Shown: positions 9,372 to 19,176, numbered from the stretch's first letter. The stretch is DNA of 64,000 nucleotides from Gordonia zhaorongruii (GCF_007559005.1 NZ_CP041763.1:2202463-2266462), one strand, 5' to 3'. Translations and numbers: made by a program. Notes: generated from the sequence alone by a model not told the origin.

Positions 9372-10877
9372 CTACTGGCAGGCCTCGATCACGAGTTCCT
9401 TCACGCGCGCCGGATCGGCCTGCCCCCGGGTCGCCTTCATGACGTCGCCGACGATCTTGCCTGCCGCCTGCACCTTGCCGCCGCGAATCTTCTCCGCGAT
9501 GTCGGGGTTGGCGGCGAGCGCGTCGTCGACCGCGCTTTGGAGCGCCGAATCGTCGCGCACCACTTCGAGCCCACGGTCGGCGACGATCTGCGCCGGCTCG
9601 CCCTCGCCGTCGAGGACGGCGACAACGACCTGCTGAGCCAGCTTGTTCGTCAGCTTGCCCTCGTCGACGAGGCCGATGACCTCGGCGACCTGTGCGGGCG
9701 TGATCGACAGGTCCGCGAGTTCGACATCACGGCTGTTGGCCTGCTGAGCGAGGAACGAGACCCACCAGCTACGCGCGGCCGCCGGTGAGGCACCCGCTTC
9801 GGCCGTCTCCGTGATCAGGTCGACGGCACCCACGTTCACCAGGTCGCGCATCACCTCGTCGGAGACGCCCCATTCCTGCTGGATGCGGGCGCGCCGGATC
9901 CACGGCAGTTCGGGCAACGTCTCCCGAAGCTTCTCGACCCATGACGGGTCGGCGATCACCGGCGGCAGGTCGGGCTCGGGGAAGTAGCGGTAGTCCTCGG
10001 CCGATTCCTTCGGCCGGCCGGCCGACGTGGTGCCGTCCGACTCATGGAAGTGGCGGGTCTCGAGAACGATCTCGTCACCGGCGGCGAGGAGAGCCGCTTG
10101 GCGCTGCATCTCGAAGCGCACCGCCGTCTCGACCGACTTGAGGGAGTTCACGTTCTTGGTCTCCGTGCGGGTACCGAACTCGGTGGCCCCCTTCGGCTTG
10201 AGCGACAGGTTCGCATCGCACCGGAGCGACCCCTGGTCCATCCGGACGTCCGAGACATTCAGCGATTTGAGCAGGTCGCGCAGCGCAGTCACGTAGGCGC
10301 GGGCGATCTCGGGTGCGCGTGCCCCGGCGCCCTCGATTGGGCGCGTGACGATCTCGACCAGCGGTACGCCGGCACGGTTGTAGTCGAGGAGCGAATGGCT
10401 GGCTCCGTGGATCCGGCCCGTGCTGCCGCCGATGTGCAGCGACTTGCCGGTGTCCTCCTCCATGTGCGCGCGTTCGATCTCCACGCGCCAGGTGGTGCCG
10501 TCGGCCAGCTCGACATCCAGGTAGCCGTCGTACGAGGTGGGCTCGTCGTACTGGCTGATCTGGTAGTTCTTCGGCTGGTCCGGGTAGAAGTAGTTCTTCC
10601 GCGCGAACACGCTCGATTCGCGGATCGAGCAGTTCAGCGCGAGCCCGATGCGGACGGCCGATTCGACCGCCTGCGCGTTCGCGACCGGCAGTGCGCCCGG
10701 CAGCGCCAGGCACGCCGGGCAGACCTGGGTGTTCGGCTCACCGCCGAACGTCGTCGGGCAGCCGCAGAACATCTTGGTCTCCGTGCCCAGCTCGACGTGG
10801 ACCTCCATACCCATGACCGGGTCGTAAGCCTCGATGACGTCGTCGAAATCCATCAATTCGTCGATAGCCGCACTCAT
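9372..10877 (-). CDS. gatB: Asp-tRNA(Asn)/Glu-tRNA(Gln) amidotransferase subunit B
   Basis: This 501-residue subunit of the GatCAB complex binds mischarged Glu-tRNA(Gln) or Asp-tRNA(Asn) and activates it for transamidation. The cradle domain carries the zinc-binding Cys pattern ([23 protein letters not shown]) and the family motif [18 protein letters not shown]. The C-terminal helical and YqeY-like tail runs to the end ([15 protein letters not shown]). The start at 10877 is preceded by TACGAT seven bases upstream and no Shine-Dalgarno sequence, suggesting a leaderless message; the longer upstream frame is unconserved. gatC and gatA lie 6.5 kb away, separated by pfkA and by genes absent from the M. 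tuberculosis interval. Confidence 0.97.
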   Translation of the reverse strand: MSAAIDELMDFDDVIEAYDPVMGMEVHVELGTETKMFCGCPTTFGGEPNTQVCPACLALPGALPVANAQAVESAVRIGLALNCSIRESSVFARKNYFYPDQPKNYQISQYDEPTSYDGYLDVELADGTTWRVEIERAHMEEDTGKSLHIGGSTGRIHGASHSLLDYNRAGVPLVEIVTRPIEGAGARAPEIARAYVTALRDLLKSLNVSDVRMDQGSLRCDANLSLKPKGATEFGTRTETKNVNSLKSVETAVRFEMQRQAALLAAGDEIVLETRHFHESDGTTSAGRPKESAEDYRYFPEPDLPPVIADPSWVEKLRETLPELPWIRRARIQQEWGVSDEVMRDLVNVGAVDLITETAEAGASPAAARSWWVSFLAQQANSRDVELADLSITPAQVAEVIGLVDEGKLTNKLAQQVVVAVLDGEGEPAQIVADRGLEVVRDDSALQSAVDDALAANPDIAEKIRGGKVQAAGKIVGDVMKATRGQADPARVKELVIEACQ

Positions 10878-10884
10878 GCCGACC

Positions 10885-10890
10885 ATCGTA
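10885..10890 (-). promoter_or_regulatory. Leaderless-type -10 box of gatB
   Basis: TACGAT on the minus strand is seven bases before the ATG at 10877. It supports this start over the ATG three codons upstream, which overlaps the box. Confidence 0.55.
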
Positions 10891-11029
10891 TCTGGGGTCG
10901 GATCTCGGGGATTCTCCCGATGCCGAAACGGCCTGACGTTCGTACCGTGGAGGGCACTCGGATCGAGCGCACTCTCCAGTTGTTCGGTCCGCATCGCCGC
11001 TACCGCGGCCCTACCTGAGGAGCTCCCCC

Positions 11030-11272
11030 ATGAACGATCAGCTTCCACCAGCCGGCACATCCGGCACTGCACCGGTCCCGCCTCCTCCTCGATCCCGCCG
11101 GCTGATGCGATCAGTCGACGACAAGTTCATCGGCGGAGTCGCGGGCGGTCTCGCCGAGTACTTCGGCGTCGACTCCACCTGGGTCCGAATCGCATTCGTC
11201 GCGTCGATCGTCCTGCCCGGCCCGCAGGTTCTCCTGTACCTGCTCCTGTGGGCGGTCATTCCGAAGGCCTGA
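11030..11272 (+). CDS. Small PspC-domain membrane protein
   Basis: This 80-residue protein has a Pro-rich N-terminus followed by a complete PspC domain (residues about 25-80): [24 protein letters not shown], then one or two hydrophobic segments ending [13 protein letters not shown]. PspC domains occur in envelope-stress sensors. Small stand-alone versions are common in actinobacteria, but this one's partner is unknown. GAGGAGCT lies upstream of the ATG, a good ribosome-binding site. It is divergent from gatB across a 152-base gap. Confidence 0.85.
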   Translation: MNDQLPPAGTSGTAPVPPPPRSRRLMRSVDDKFIGGVAGGLAEYFGVDSTWVRIAFVASIVLPGPQVLLYLLLWAVIPKA

Positions 11273-11372
11273 CCTGGGACGCCACCGCACGTACGGAGAA
11301 GTCCCCGTGTTGAGCAGTCATGGTTCCCCGGCTACAGTCTGTCCGAAATCGGAACTATCGACTGGAGCACCC

Positions 11373-12098
11373 ATGCGCACTCGCCGTCTCATCGCAGTTC
11401 TCGCTGCGACCGGAATCGCCTTAGCCACCGCTTCGTGCGGTTCGGCGGAAGACGGCGACAGCGCTCCCGCGGGTAACGACGCAGCGAACAGCTCTCAGGG
11501 GTCCGCTCCGCAGGCGTCGTCGCAGCAACTGCTGCTCACCGCCCAGGAGTTCCCGAGTGACGGTGGATTCAACACCCTCCCCAAGAGCGCAACCGACCAG
11601 GCTCTCGAGTCGATGAAGCTCCCGGAGGGCGCGACTGTCACTCCAGCGGAATGCGCTGACAAAGCGACCGCGTTCGACAAGCTCACCAGCGGCGGCGAGT
11701 ACGCGGCGATCGCCGGCAATTCCGAGAGCGGAGCGTTGATGGTCACCGACGCCGTCATCAAGAACGGCCCCTCCGTCGCCGAAGCCCGTAGCGCGAACGA
11801 GCAGTGCCCGCGCGTTGAGTACAAGATGGGCGACACCGAGTCGAAAGCCACCGTGAAGATCGGCGAGGACCCCCGGGTCGCGGGTGCGTCCGACGCTCTG
11901 GCGTACACGATGACCAGCAAGGGCATGGACATCGAGGTGTCGATGGCGCAGTACGGCATCGCAGCCGAGGTGAACGGAGTCGTGATCCTGGTCGCCGTCA
12001 CGAGTCTCAAGGACTCCGACGAAGTGAGCGACGAGGCCAAGTCGCAGGTCCTCGAGATCGCGAACGTCCAGGCAGCCAAGATCACCGACGCCGCCTGA
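11373..12098 (+). CDS. Putative lipoprotein, function unknown
   Basis: This 241-residue exported protein has a signal peptide (MRTRRLIAVLAATGIALATA) and the lipobox ATASC, so it should be diacylated and membrane-anchored. A Ser/Asp/Gln-rich linker follows to about residue 55. The soluble remainder contains PxxC-type sequence (VTPAECADKATAF) and one more Cys (ANEQCPR) that may form a disulphide. The pattern resembles mycobacterial sensor-domain lipoproteins of the PknH-ectodomain or DUF5642 kind, but I am not certain of the family. ATG 11373 is chosen because it begins the signal peptide and GGAG lies just upstream. Confidence 0.75.
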   Translation: MRTRRLIAVLAATGIALATASCGSAEDGDSAPAGNDAANSSQGSAPQASSQQLLLTAQEFPSDGGFNTLPKSATDQALESMKLPEGATVTPAECADKATAFDKLTSGGEYAAIAGNSESGALMVTDAVIKNGPSVAEARSANEQCPRVEYKMGDTESKATVKIGEDPRVAGASDALAYTMTSKGMDIEVSMAQYGIAAEVNGVVILVAVTSLKDSDEVSDEAKSQVLEIANVQAAKITDAA

Positions 12099-12116
12099 GC
12101 GAAGCGGCCGTCGTCG

Positions 12117-12180
12117 GAGTGGTACCGCACACGAGCACCATCGGCCTATAGGGCAATGCCGTCCCGGAGCGGTACCACTC
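12117..12180. repeat. Perfect 12-bp inverted repeat between converging genes
   Basis: GAGTGGTACCGC at 12117-12128 is the exact reverse complement of GCGGTACCACTC at 12169-12180. Each arm is itself almost palindromic around GGTACC. The 40-base spacer contains CCTATAGG. It lies between the ends of the lipoprotein gene and pfkA. It could be a bulky terminator hairpin or a paired protein-binding site. Confidence 0.7.
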
Positions 12181-12224
12181 ACCCGAGCATTCACCGACTG
12201 GCATGACGACCACCTGCGCCCCGG

Positions 12225-13256
12225 CTAGCCGAAGAGCGCACGGGCCCCGCGGTAGTGATCCAGCGGCACCTTCTTGGTGTGCCCGACGGCATCGGACAAC
12301 GGGACCCGGACGACGTCCGTGCCGCGGAGCGCGACCATCCTGCCCCACTCCCCGTCCGCCACGAGATCGCTGGCGGCCTGACCGAATCGGGTTCCCAGGA
12401 CGCGGTCCCACGCCGACGGCACGCCGCCACGCTGGATATAGCCCAGGACAGTGGTCCGGGTCTCGATACCGGTCCGTTCGGTGATGAGCGGCGCGAGGAC
12501 CTCGGCTACGCCGCCCAGGAGCGGACGATCGAATTCGTCGAGGCCGCGGTGCGAGTGAGCCTCCTCCATGTCCGGCAGTGTGAACCCCTCGGCGACCATC
12601 ACCATCGGTGCACGACCACGATCTCGGACACTGGTCACCCACGCGCAGATCTGAACGAGCGATTCCGGAGCCTCGGGGATCAGGATCGCATGCGCTCCGG
12701 CCGCCATGCCTGCGTGCAGGGCGATCCACCCCGCATGCCTGCCCATCACCTCGAGGACCATGCACCGTTTGTGAGAGTTGCCCGTCGTCCGCAACCGGTC
12801 CGCCGCCTCAGTCGCGATCTCGACCGCAGTGTTGAAGCCGAACGTGTAGTCGGTCGCCTCGAGATCGTTGTCGATGGTCTTGGGTACACCGACGACCGGG
12901 ATCCCGTCCTCCAGAAGACGATTCGCGGCGGCCATGGTGCCATCGCCGCCGATCGCGATCACCCCGTCGATGCCGAGCCGGTCCATCTGCCGTTCGATGC
13001 TCTCCGTTCCGCCGTCCGACTCGGAGTACGGGCCGAACCGGCTGGTGCCCAGAATGGTGCCGCCTTGTTGTGAGATTCCACGGACCGCGCTGCGCTGCAA
13101 CGGAATCGCGTCGCCGTAGACGAGCCCGCGATATCCGTCGCGGTAGCCCGCGAACGTCTGCCCGTGCACCGTCTCGCCCTGCAGGACGGTTCCGCGGATC
13201 ACCGCGTTGAGCCCGGGGCAGTCGCCACCGGACGTCAGGATCCCGTAGTGCGCCAT
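12225..13256 (-). CDS. pfkA: ATP-dependent 6-phosphofructokinase
   Basis: This 343-residue enzyme phosphorylates fructose 6-phosphate in glycolysis. Motifs are ILTSGGDCPGLNAVIR at the N-terminus, GGDGT at 103-107, PKTIDND at 125-131 (catalytic Asp129) and the substrate-binding EVMGRHAGWIAL. The Gly in GGDGT, where PPi-dependent enzymes have Asp, argues for ATP as phosphoryl donor. Length and motifs fit the actinobacterial group III PFK. AGGGAA precedes the ATG. In M. tuberculosis pfkA is next to gatA; here a two-component system and two lipid-hydrolase-type genes intervene. Confidence 0.95.
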   Translation of the reverse strand: MAHYGILTSGGDCPGLNAVIRGTVLQGETVHGQTFAGYRDGYRGLVYGDAIPLQRSAVRGISQQGGTILGTSRFGPYSESDGGTESIERQMDRLGIDGVIAIGGDGTMAAANRLLEDGIPVVGVPKTIDNDLEATDYTFGFNTAVEIATEAADRLRTTGNSHKRCMVLEVMGRHAGWIALHAGMAAGAHAILIPEAPESLVQICAWVTSVRDRGRAPMVMVAEGFTLPDMEEAHSHRGLDEFDRPLLGGVAEVLAPLITERTGIETRTTVLGYIQRGGVPSAWDRVLGTRFGQAASDLVADGEWGRMVALRGTDVVRVPLSDAVGHTKKVPLDHYRGARALFG

Positions 13257-13334
13257 GTGGTTCCCTTCGCGTCGCAGGTCTTCACGCAGCAGGTGCGTGC
13301 ACGCCCACGATAGGCCGGTTTCGGTCGCGGGCGT

Positions 13335-13976
13335 CTACTTCAAGCCGTTCTCATACGCGAAGACCACTGCTTGCGCACGGTCGCGCAGCCCGAGCTTCGC
13401 CAGGACATTGCTCACGTGGGTCTTGACCGTCTGCTCCGACACGAACAGCTCCCCTGCGATCTCCGCATTCGACTTGCCCTCGGCAACGGTCTCGAGAACC
13501 TCCCGTTCCCTGGGAGTGAGGGCACCGGCCGCGGCAGACGTCTTCTTCGGCGTACGTGAGGTCACCTCGGCGATCAGCCGCCGAGTCACCGACGGCGCGA
13601 GCAGTGCGTCGCCGGAGGCCACCACGTGCACCGCGCGGACCAACTCGTCAGCAGGGGCGTCCTTCAGCATGAAACCCGACGCACCGATGCGCAGCGCGGA
13701 GTACACGTAATCGTCGATGTCGAAAGTGGTCAGCATCAGCACGCGCGTCGACGCGCCGCTGGAGATGATCTGCTCGGCGGCCCACAGACCGTCTTTGCGC
13801 GGCATCCGCACGTCCATCAGAACGACGTCGGGGCGCAATCGCTGCACCTGCTCCACCGCGGCCACACCGTCCTGGGCGTCACCTAGCACGGAGACACCGG
13901 GCGCGGCATCGAGAAGCGCCGCGAATCCGGCACGGACCATGGCCTGGTCGTCGGCTATCAACACGGTGATGGGCAC
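13335..13976 (-). CDS. NarL/LuxR-family response regulator
   Basis: This 213-residue protein has an N-terminal receiver domain with the acidic pair Asp9-Asp10, phospho-acceptor Asp in VVLMDVRMP (residue 54) and the conserved Lys in MLKDAP. A Pro/Thr linker leads to a C-terminal LuxR helix-turn-helix (LTPREREVLETVAEGKSNAE, then SEQTVKTHVSNVLAKLG). The start is GTG, nine bases after the stop of the kinase gene, so the pair is an operon with the kinase first. Targets are unknown; the divergently transcribed phospholipase and hydrolase genes are natural candidates. Confidence 0.93.
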   Translation of the reverse strand: MPITVLIADDQAMVRAGFAALLDAAPGVSVLGDAQDGVAAVEQVQRLRPDVVLMDVRMPRKDGLWAAEQIISSGASTRVLMLTTFDIDDYVYSALRIGASGFMLKDAPADELVRAVHVVASGDALLAPSVTRRLIAEVTSRTPKKTSAAAGALTPREREVLETVAEGKSNAEIAGELFVSEQTVKTHVSNVLAKLGLRDRAQAVVFAYENGLK

Positions 13977-13985
13977 GGGCTCACT

Positions 13986-15329
13986 CTAATCCGTCACCGG
14001 GAGCCGGGCCGTCACCGCGAACCCGCCGTCGTCAGCGGGGCCGGCAGCCAAGACGCCGCCCACCGCGGACGCACGCTCCCGCATGCCGATCAACCCCTGC
14101 CCGCCGCCCACGCGCTGCTCCACTGCCGGGGTCACGCCGGGTGCGGCGTTCGTCACCGAGACCACAACGCGGCTCCCTTCACGATCGAGTCGCACCGTGA
14201 CATCCGCACCCGGCGCATGGCGCGCCGCATTGGTGAGCGACTCCTGGACGATCCGGTAGACGGCCGCACCGGTCGCGCCCGGATCTCCCCAGTCGTCGAC
14301 CCGGTCGACGTAGTCGACGTCCACTCCGGCGGCCCGGACGCTGCCGATGAGGTCGGCCAGGTCGGCGACCCCGTGCACGGGCCGGAGCCCGCCGGCCGGA
14401 TCACCGGCGTCTGCGGCACGGTCGTCCTCGGTGGGACGCAGCACCCCCAGTAGCTGCCGGACCTCGTTCAGCGACTGTCGTGCCGCATCGGCGATGGCGC
14501 CGAACTCCGCATCCGCACCCGGTCCGATCACCTCCGCCGGATCGGCCGCCGCCAAGCGGTACTTCGCCGTCTGCGACATCACCACCACCATCGACATGCG
14601 ATGCGCCACGACGTCGTGCAGTTCACGGGCGATCCGGGTGCGTTCGGCGAGCACCGCTTCGCGGGCCTGCGCATGCTCTGTCTCGGTCGTGTGCCGTTCG
14701 ATCTCCCGCTGCGAGTTCATCCGGTACCGGATGAAGGCCACGGTGACTGCCAGCACGCCGATCCCGAAGATCCAGCCGATCCGGGTCCCGGGCTCGACTC
14801 CGACGACGATCGCCCCCGCGGTGATCACCGCGGCCACCGGGATCCGGACCAGCGGTTGGGTGCAGAACACCGCGAAGGTCATCGTCAGCAGCACCAGGAA
14901 CATCGGGATGGGCATCGGAAAGTCGATGCCGGGGTGCGGAATCAGACTCGAGAGCGCACCGGTGACGACCACCACTGCCCAGCCGGCCCGCACCGCGCCC
15001 GGCCCGGCGAACATCAGGGCGAGGGGAAAGGACGCCGCCAGCGACAAGGCCGGCAGCAGGAAGGTCGCGACCTCGTGCGTGTTCGCGAGGTTGGGCCAGG
15101 TGACGGCCAGCATCGTCACGGCGAGCGCCAGGCCGACCCAGTTCCATCTATTGCGCAGGTAGTGGCGCACCGCCGGGTCGGGCACGAGATCGAGCGACGG
15201 CGATGGAAGGTGCCGCCGGAGCGATTCACGACGCGTGCGCCGCCCCTCGCTACGGCTGCGCCGGACCTCCTTGCGGCTCGACTCGGACCGCGTGGAGTCC
15301 GTGGTTCGGCGCACAGACGGAAACTTCAC
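13986..15329 (-). CDS. Membrane sensor histidine kinase (NarL-type partner)
   Basis: This 447-residue protein has a basic N-terminal tail, then about six hydrophobic segments between residues 62 and 202 with little periplasmic loop sequence. A HisKA_3 dimerisation helix has His238 in ERTRIARELHDVVAHRMS, followed by an HATPase domain with the GQGLIGMRERA glycine-rich box near the C-terminus. It should autophosphorylate and pass phosphate to the adjacent regulator. GTG 15329 is chosen because TATCGT lies six bases upstream; a longer frame to 15392 adds only unconserved Arg-rich residues. The signal is unknown; the compact membrane sensor suggests a membrane or lipid cue. Confidence 0.9.
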   Translation of the reverse strand: MKFPSVRRTTDSTRSESSRKEVRRSRSEGRRTRRESLRRHLPSPSLDLVPDPAVRHYLRNRWNWVGLALAVTMLAVTWPNLANTHEVATFLLPALSLAASFPLALMFAGPGAVRAGWAVVVVTGALSSLIPHPGIDFPMPIPMFLVLLTMTFAVFCTQPLVRIPVAAVITAGAIVVGVEPGTRIGWIFGIGVLAVTVAFIRYRMNSQREIERHTTETEHAQAREAVLAERTRIARELHDVVAHRMSMVVVMSQTAKYRLAAADPAEVIGPGADAEFGAIADAARQSLNEVRQLLGVLRPTEDDRAADAGDPAGGLRPVHGVADLADLIGSVRAAGVDVDYVDRVDDWGDPGATGAAVYRIVQESLTNAARHAPGADVTVRLDREGSRVVVSVTNAAPGVTPAVEQRVGGGQGLIGMRERASAVGGVLAAGPADDGGFAVTARLPVTD

Positions 15330-15335
15330 GTACCG

Positions 15336-15341
15336 ACGATA
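15336..15341 (-). promoter_or_regulatory. Leaderless-type -10 box of the kinase-regulator operon
   Basis: TATCGT on the minus strand is six bases before the GTG at 15329. There is no ribosome-binding site at that start. Confidence 0.5.
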
Positions 15342-15482
15342 TGTCCGGGAAGGGACACGGCGCCTCCCCCGCAGGAGCCAGATCGTCACCACCAGCTAGG
15401 GTGAGCACCTACCGCGCACTCACCGGCCAGCGCCGGGCGACAATCGCCCCGAAGACGGATCCGCGCAGGTACTCGGCGTTTC

Positions 15483-15488
15483 TAGCGT
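15483..15488 (+). promoter_or_regulatory. Leaderless-type -10 box of the phospholipase gene
   Basis: TAGCGT is followed by seven bases and the ATG at 15496. The same hexamer recurs upstream of ybjQ and fecB at near-identical spacing. Confidence 0.55.
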
Positions 15489-15495
15489 CATTCCC

Positions 15496-16134
15496 ATGAC
15501 AGAGAATCCTTCATCCCCGACGGCCGATCCCACCCGTGTGCGGAGCAGAATCCGGTTTGCCCGTTCCGTGCTCATCGGTTTCGTGATCGCGATGTTCGCC
15601 ACCGTCGTCATCGGCACGGCGACCGCCGACGCCGTATCCGCGGAGGCTCCGGCTTCAACCGGCACCATCTCGACCGAAGCCGACCGGGCGATCGCCGATC
15701 TGGTGGGACCGAGTCCCGCCGACGCCATCGCACACCTTCCGCGCGGCTTCGCCGCGACGATGGGCTACCGGCCGATCCTGGAGGACGGCAGGCCGGTGAA
15801 TCCACGCGGGGGCTGTTCGTCGCCGGTACCGCTGCCCGACCGCTTCGAGCCGCTGTGCCGGACTCACGACTTCGGTTACGACCTGCTCCGCTTCGACACC
15901 CGCACCGGCCACGCACCCGGCCAATGGGGACGCCGCTCCCTCGACACATGGCTCATCGACTCCATGCACGCCTCGTGCACAAACCCGGTCTGCAGCATCG
16001 CCGCATCGATGGCGGACGCCGGCCTCACCGCCAACTCGTGGCGGCAGCGCTGGGATACGCCGGTACCCGAATCCGGTGGTGACTTGGTCGCGACCGCGAC
16101 TCTGCGCACCTTCGACGCCCTCGCCCGGCGATGA
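15496..16134 (+). CDS. Secreted/anchored prokaryotic phospholipase A2
   Basis: This 212-residue protein has an N-terminal hydrophobic segment (about 23-44) that can act as signal peptide or anchor. A prokaryotic PLA2 domain follows, with the catalytic signature CRTHDFGYDLLRF (His124-Asp125) and paired cysteines (Cys107, Cys121; later CTNPVCS). The family hydrolyses the sn-2 ester of phospholipids outside the cell using Ca2+. The gene overlaps the next by four bases (ATGA), so both are made together. It is divergent from the two-component system and has no counterpart in the M. tuberculosis interval, suggesting a lineage-specific insertion. Confidence 0.88.
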   Translation: MTENPSSPTADPTRVRSRIRFARSVLIGFVIAMFATVVIGTATADAVSAEAPASTGTISTEADRAIADLVGPSPADAIAHLPRGFAATMGYRPILEDGRPVNPRGGCSSPVPLPDRFEPLCRTHDFGYDLLRFDTRTGHAPGQWGRRSLDTWLIDSMHASCTNPVCSIAASMADAGLTANSWRQRWDTPVPESGGDLVATATLRTFDALARR

Positions 16135-17378
16135 CCGCGGCGAGGGCGGCCGACGGGATTCATCCGGCCGCTCTCCTCGGAGGTGCGGCCGGCTGGGCAC
16201 TGTCACTGGCTCCCGGGCAACTGCCGCGTCCGGCGCTGCTGTCGGCGGCCGCCGCAACCGTGTTCGCGCTCCTCGGGTTGGGTGCCGGGGCCCTGCTCGG
16301 CAGGTACGTTCTGCCGCGATCGCTGCGCCACCGGACGGCACCGCGTCAACTGGTGATCGGGTCCCTCATCGCCGCTGCGGCCATCCTCATCGGCGCGCTG
16401 TGGTGGCAGGAGGAGGTGCGTGGAACGTTCGGGCTCCCGCCGGCGGGGATCGGGTGGGTCGCCGCTACGGGGCTGATCCCGCTCGCCGCCGCAACCGCCG
16501 TCAGCCGACTGCCGCGCCGGGCGCTCATGATCGGGGCGCTGACGATCGCCGCGATCGGAGCTCCGGCGGCCGGTGCGCACGCCGCTCCCGACCTGCCCGA
16601 CGACGCACACGTGGTGTACTCGGCGGTCGACGATCCGGAGCATCCGTCCGCCGACAGGTTCGACGCACGAGCCGAGGACCTCGTCCGGCGGTGGAGAGCC
16701 TCCGGAGGTCTGCACCGCCGCGCCGTGGTGATCGCCGTCCCGACCGGATCCGGCTGGGTGGATTCGGCTGCAGTCGACGGCTTCCGCAGGCACTTCGGCG
16801 GATCGGTACGCATCCTGGCGCTGCAGTACTCCCAGGTGCCGTCGTGGCAGGCCTACCTCTCTTCGCCACAGGACGCGGGCAGCAGCGCGACCGCGGTCGT
16901 CCGCGCACTGGATGCGACCCTGTCCAGGATCTCCCCGGACGAGCGGCCCGAGGTCTATCTGTTCGGACAGAGCCTTGGCGCGATCGGCGCCGACGCCGCG
17001 CGATCCTGGGCCGCCGGGCACGACGTACCGGTCGCCGGAACAGTCCTGGCGGGCGCACCGGCAGGCACGGTGGAGTCGCTCCCCGACTGCGCACCCCGGG
17101 TGTCGCTGGCGAACGCGACAGATCCGGTCACGGAGTTCTCTCCGTCGCTGCTGTGGCACCGACCCGTCCAGCCCGGAGGAACCCGGACAGTGGGCCAGCA
17201 GCCGACGCTGCATGCCCCGTGGCTGCCCGGAGTCTCGTTCATCGGGACGGCGCTCGATCTGGCGGTCTCACTGGACGGACCATCGGGAAGCGGCCACAAC
17301 TACGGCATCGAGCAGGGACTGGCCGCCGGATCGATCCCCGGAGGGTGTCAGACGATCGGCCCGCGCGCAGCCTCGTAG
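16131..17378 (+). CDS. Membrane alpha/beta-hydrolase (Abhydrolase_9 family)
   Basis: This 415-residue protein starts with four or five hydrophobic segments (about 12-30, 35-58, 74-92, 106-125 and 132-152). A cytosol-remote hydrolase domain follows, with [31 protein letters not shown] and the nucleophile elbow FGQSLGA (Ser281), then His in SGHNYG near the end. These are signatures of the actinobacterial alpha/beta-hydrolase family PF10081, whose substrates are unknown. It is coupled to the PLA2 gene by an ATGA overlap, suggesting a lipid-processing pair. Its last 31 bases overlap the end of gatA on the other strand. Confidence 0.85.
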   Translation: MTAARAADGIHPAALLGGAAGWALSLAPGQLPRPALLSAAAATVFALLGLGAGALLGRYVLPRSLRHRTAPRQLVIGSLIAAAAILIGALWWQEEVRGTFGLPPAGIGWVAATGLIPLAAATAVSRLPRRALMIGALTIAAIGAPAAGAHAAPDLPDDAHVVYSAVDDPEHPSADRFDARAEDLVRRWRASGGLHRRAVVIAVPTGSGWVDSAAVDGFRRHFGGSVRILALQYSQVPSWQAYLSSPQDAGSSATAVVRALDATLSRISPDERPEVYLFGQSLGAIGADAARSWAAGHDVPVAGTVLAGAPAGTVESLPDCAPRVSLANATDPVTEFSPSLLWHRPVQPGGTRTVGQQPTLHAPWLPGVSFIGTALDLAVSLDGPSGSGHNYGIEQGLAAGSIPGGCQTIGPRAAS

Positions 17379-18853
17379 GCTGCTCCCACGCGGTACAGCC
17401 GATCGTCGGCCATGGCGGGTGCCATGATCTGCAGGCCGACCGGGAGTCCTGTGTCGTTGCCACCGTCGTTCGCCGTGCCCGACGGCACTGACATGGCGGC
17501 GGTACCGGCGAGGTTCACCGGCAGCGTGCACAGGTCGAACAGGTACATCGCGAGCGGATCGTCGACCTTCTCACCGAGCTTGAAGGCCGTCGACGGCGTG
17601 GTCGGCGAGATCAGCACGTCCACATCCTGGTAGGCCTTCGAGAAGTCCTGCGCGATGAGGGTGCGGACCTTCTGCGCCTGACCGTAGTAGGCGTCGTAGT
17701 AGCCGGAGCTCAATGCGTACGTGCCGATCATGATGCGGCGCTTGACCTCCGGGCCGAAGCCGGCAGCTCGGGTCATCGCCATGACCTCGTCGGCACTGTG
17801 CGTACCGTCGTCGCCCACGCGCAGGCCGTAGCGCATCGCGTCGAAGCGCGCCAGGTTGCTCGAGACCTCCGACGGCAGGATCAGGTAGTAGGCGCCGAGC
17901 GCGTACGAGAAGCTCGGGCAGTCGACCTCCACGATGGTCGCGCCGAGGTCGGTGAGCGTGGCGCACGCCTGACGGAAGGACTCCAGCACACCGGCTTGAT
18001 AGCCCTCGCCCTGCAACTGCTTCACCACGCCGATGCGCACACCGGTCAGATCTCCACCTGCACCTGCGCGCGCGGCCACGACCACATCGGGCACGGGTGC
18101 GTCGATGGAGGTCGAGTCCCGCGGGTCGTGCCCGGCGATCACCTCGTGGAGCATCGCGGTGTCGAGCACCGTCCGGCCGCACGGGCCACCCTGATCGAGC
18201 GAAGAGGCGCACGCCACCAGCCCGTAGCGGGACACGGTGCCGTAGGTCGGCTTCACACCGACGGTTGCGGTGACCGCAGCAGGCTGCCGGATGGAACCGC
18301 CGGTGTCGGTGCCGATCGCGAGGGGCGCCTGGTAGGAGGCGAGCGCCGCCGCGCTGCCGCCGCCCGAGCCGCCCGGAATGCGATCGGTGTCCCACGGGTT
18401 GCGGGTCACCTGGTACGCCGAGTTCTCCGTCGACGAACCCATCGCGAACTCGTCCATGTTGGTCTTGCCGAGGATCGGGATCCCCGCCTCGCGCAGACGC
18501 TTGGTGAGCGTCGCGTCGTAGGGCGCGACCCAGTTCTCGAGCATCTTCGAACCGCAGGTGGTCGGCGCGTCGAGGGTGGTGAACACGTCTTTCAGTGCGA
18601 TCGGCACGCCGGTCAGCGACGACGGCGCGTCGCCCTTGGCGATGGCCTCGTCCGCCGAGCGGGCCGCGTCGAGCGCTTCGGACGCGCCGACGTGCAGGAA
18701 CGCACCGAGCTCGCCGTCGATCTCGGAGATCCGGTCGAGGTGGGCCTGCGTCACCTCGACCGACGACACCTCGCGCGCGGCGATCTTGGCTGCGAGCTCG
18801 GCTGCGGTCAGACCGGTGACGTCACCGGCAGTGCGGGTGCTGGGCTGGCTCAC
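17348..18853 (-). CDS. gatA: Asp-tRNA(Asn)/Glu-tRNA(Gln) amidotransferase subunit A
   Basis: This 501-residue subunit is the glutaminase of GatCAB, freeing ammonia from glutamine for transamidation. It is an amidase-signature enzyme with an intact Ser-cisSer-Lys triad: Lys88 (VPIALKDVF), Ser163 in the [11 protein letters not shown] loop and Ser187 in [11 protein letters not shown]. The GTG start at 18853 overlaps the gatC stop (GTGA), which fixes the start; the open frame upstream is unconserved. The 3' end overlaps the converging hydrolase gene by 31 bases, so no terminator separates them. Confidence 0.97.
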   Translation of the reverse strand: MSQPSTRTAGDVTGLTAAELAAKIAAREVSSVEVTQAHLDRISEIDGELGAFLHVGASEALDAARSADEAIAKGDAPSSLTGVPIALKDVFTTLDAPTTCGSKMLENWVAPYDATLTKRLREAGIPILGKTNMDEFAMGSSTENSAYQVTRNPWDTDRIPGGSGGGSAAALASYQAPLAIGTDTGGSIRQPAAVTATVGVKPTYGTVSRYGLVACASSLDQGGPCGRTVLDTAMLHEVIAGHDPRDSTSIDAPVPDVVVAARAGAGGDLTGVRIGVVKQLQGEGYQAGVLESFRQACATLTDLGATIVEVDCPSFSYALGAYYLILPSEVSSNLARFDAMRYGLRVGDDGTHSADEVMAMTRAAGFGPEVKRRIMIGTYALSSGYYDAYYGQAQKVRTLIAQDFSKAYQDVDVLISPTTPSTAFKLGEKVDDPLAMYLFDLCTLPVNLAGTAAMSVPSGTANDGGNDTGLPVGLQIMAPAMADDRLYRVGAAYEAARGPIV

Positions 18854-19176
18854 TGTTCCTCCCCGAGGATCTGCGGGACTGCGAAACGTTCCTGTTCGAC
18901 GGCCGGGGCTCCCGACAGCGCCTCCTCCGCGGTCAGACCGGGCACGACCTCGTCGGCACGCAGCACATTCCGCAGGTCGGCGGGATGCGCGGTCGGCGGC
19001 ACGTCGTCGGCTGCCACCTCCGACACCTGCGCGACATGCGTCAGGATCGAATCGAGCTGACGTGCGTACTGGTCGAGTTCGGCGTCGCTCAGCGCGAGAC
19101 GCGACAGCCGCGCCAGGTGCGCGACCTCGTCCCGGCTGATCGCCGACTGGGCTGCGGACTCGGATTCGGGAGACAT
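18850..19176 (-). CDS. gatC: Asp-tRNA(Asn)/Glu-tRNA(Gln) amidotransferase subunit C
   Basis: This 108-residue belt subunit stabilises GatA on GatB. Typical features are the N-terminal helix [22 protein letters not shown], the segment [19 protein letters not shown], and [20 protein letters not shown] toward the end. The ATG at 19176 is preceded by GAAAGG. The open frame continues far upstream through the tandem-repeat region, but nothing there resembles GatC. It is the first gene of gatCA, divergent from the YbjQ-family gene. Confidence 0.95.
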   Translation of the reverse strand: MSPESESAAQSAISRDEVAHLARLSRLALSDAELDQYARQLDSILTHVAQVSEVAADDVPPTAHPADLRNVLRADEVVPGLTAEEALSGAPAVEQERFAVPQILGEEQ

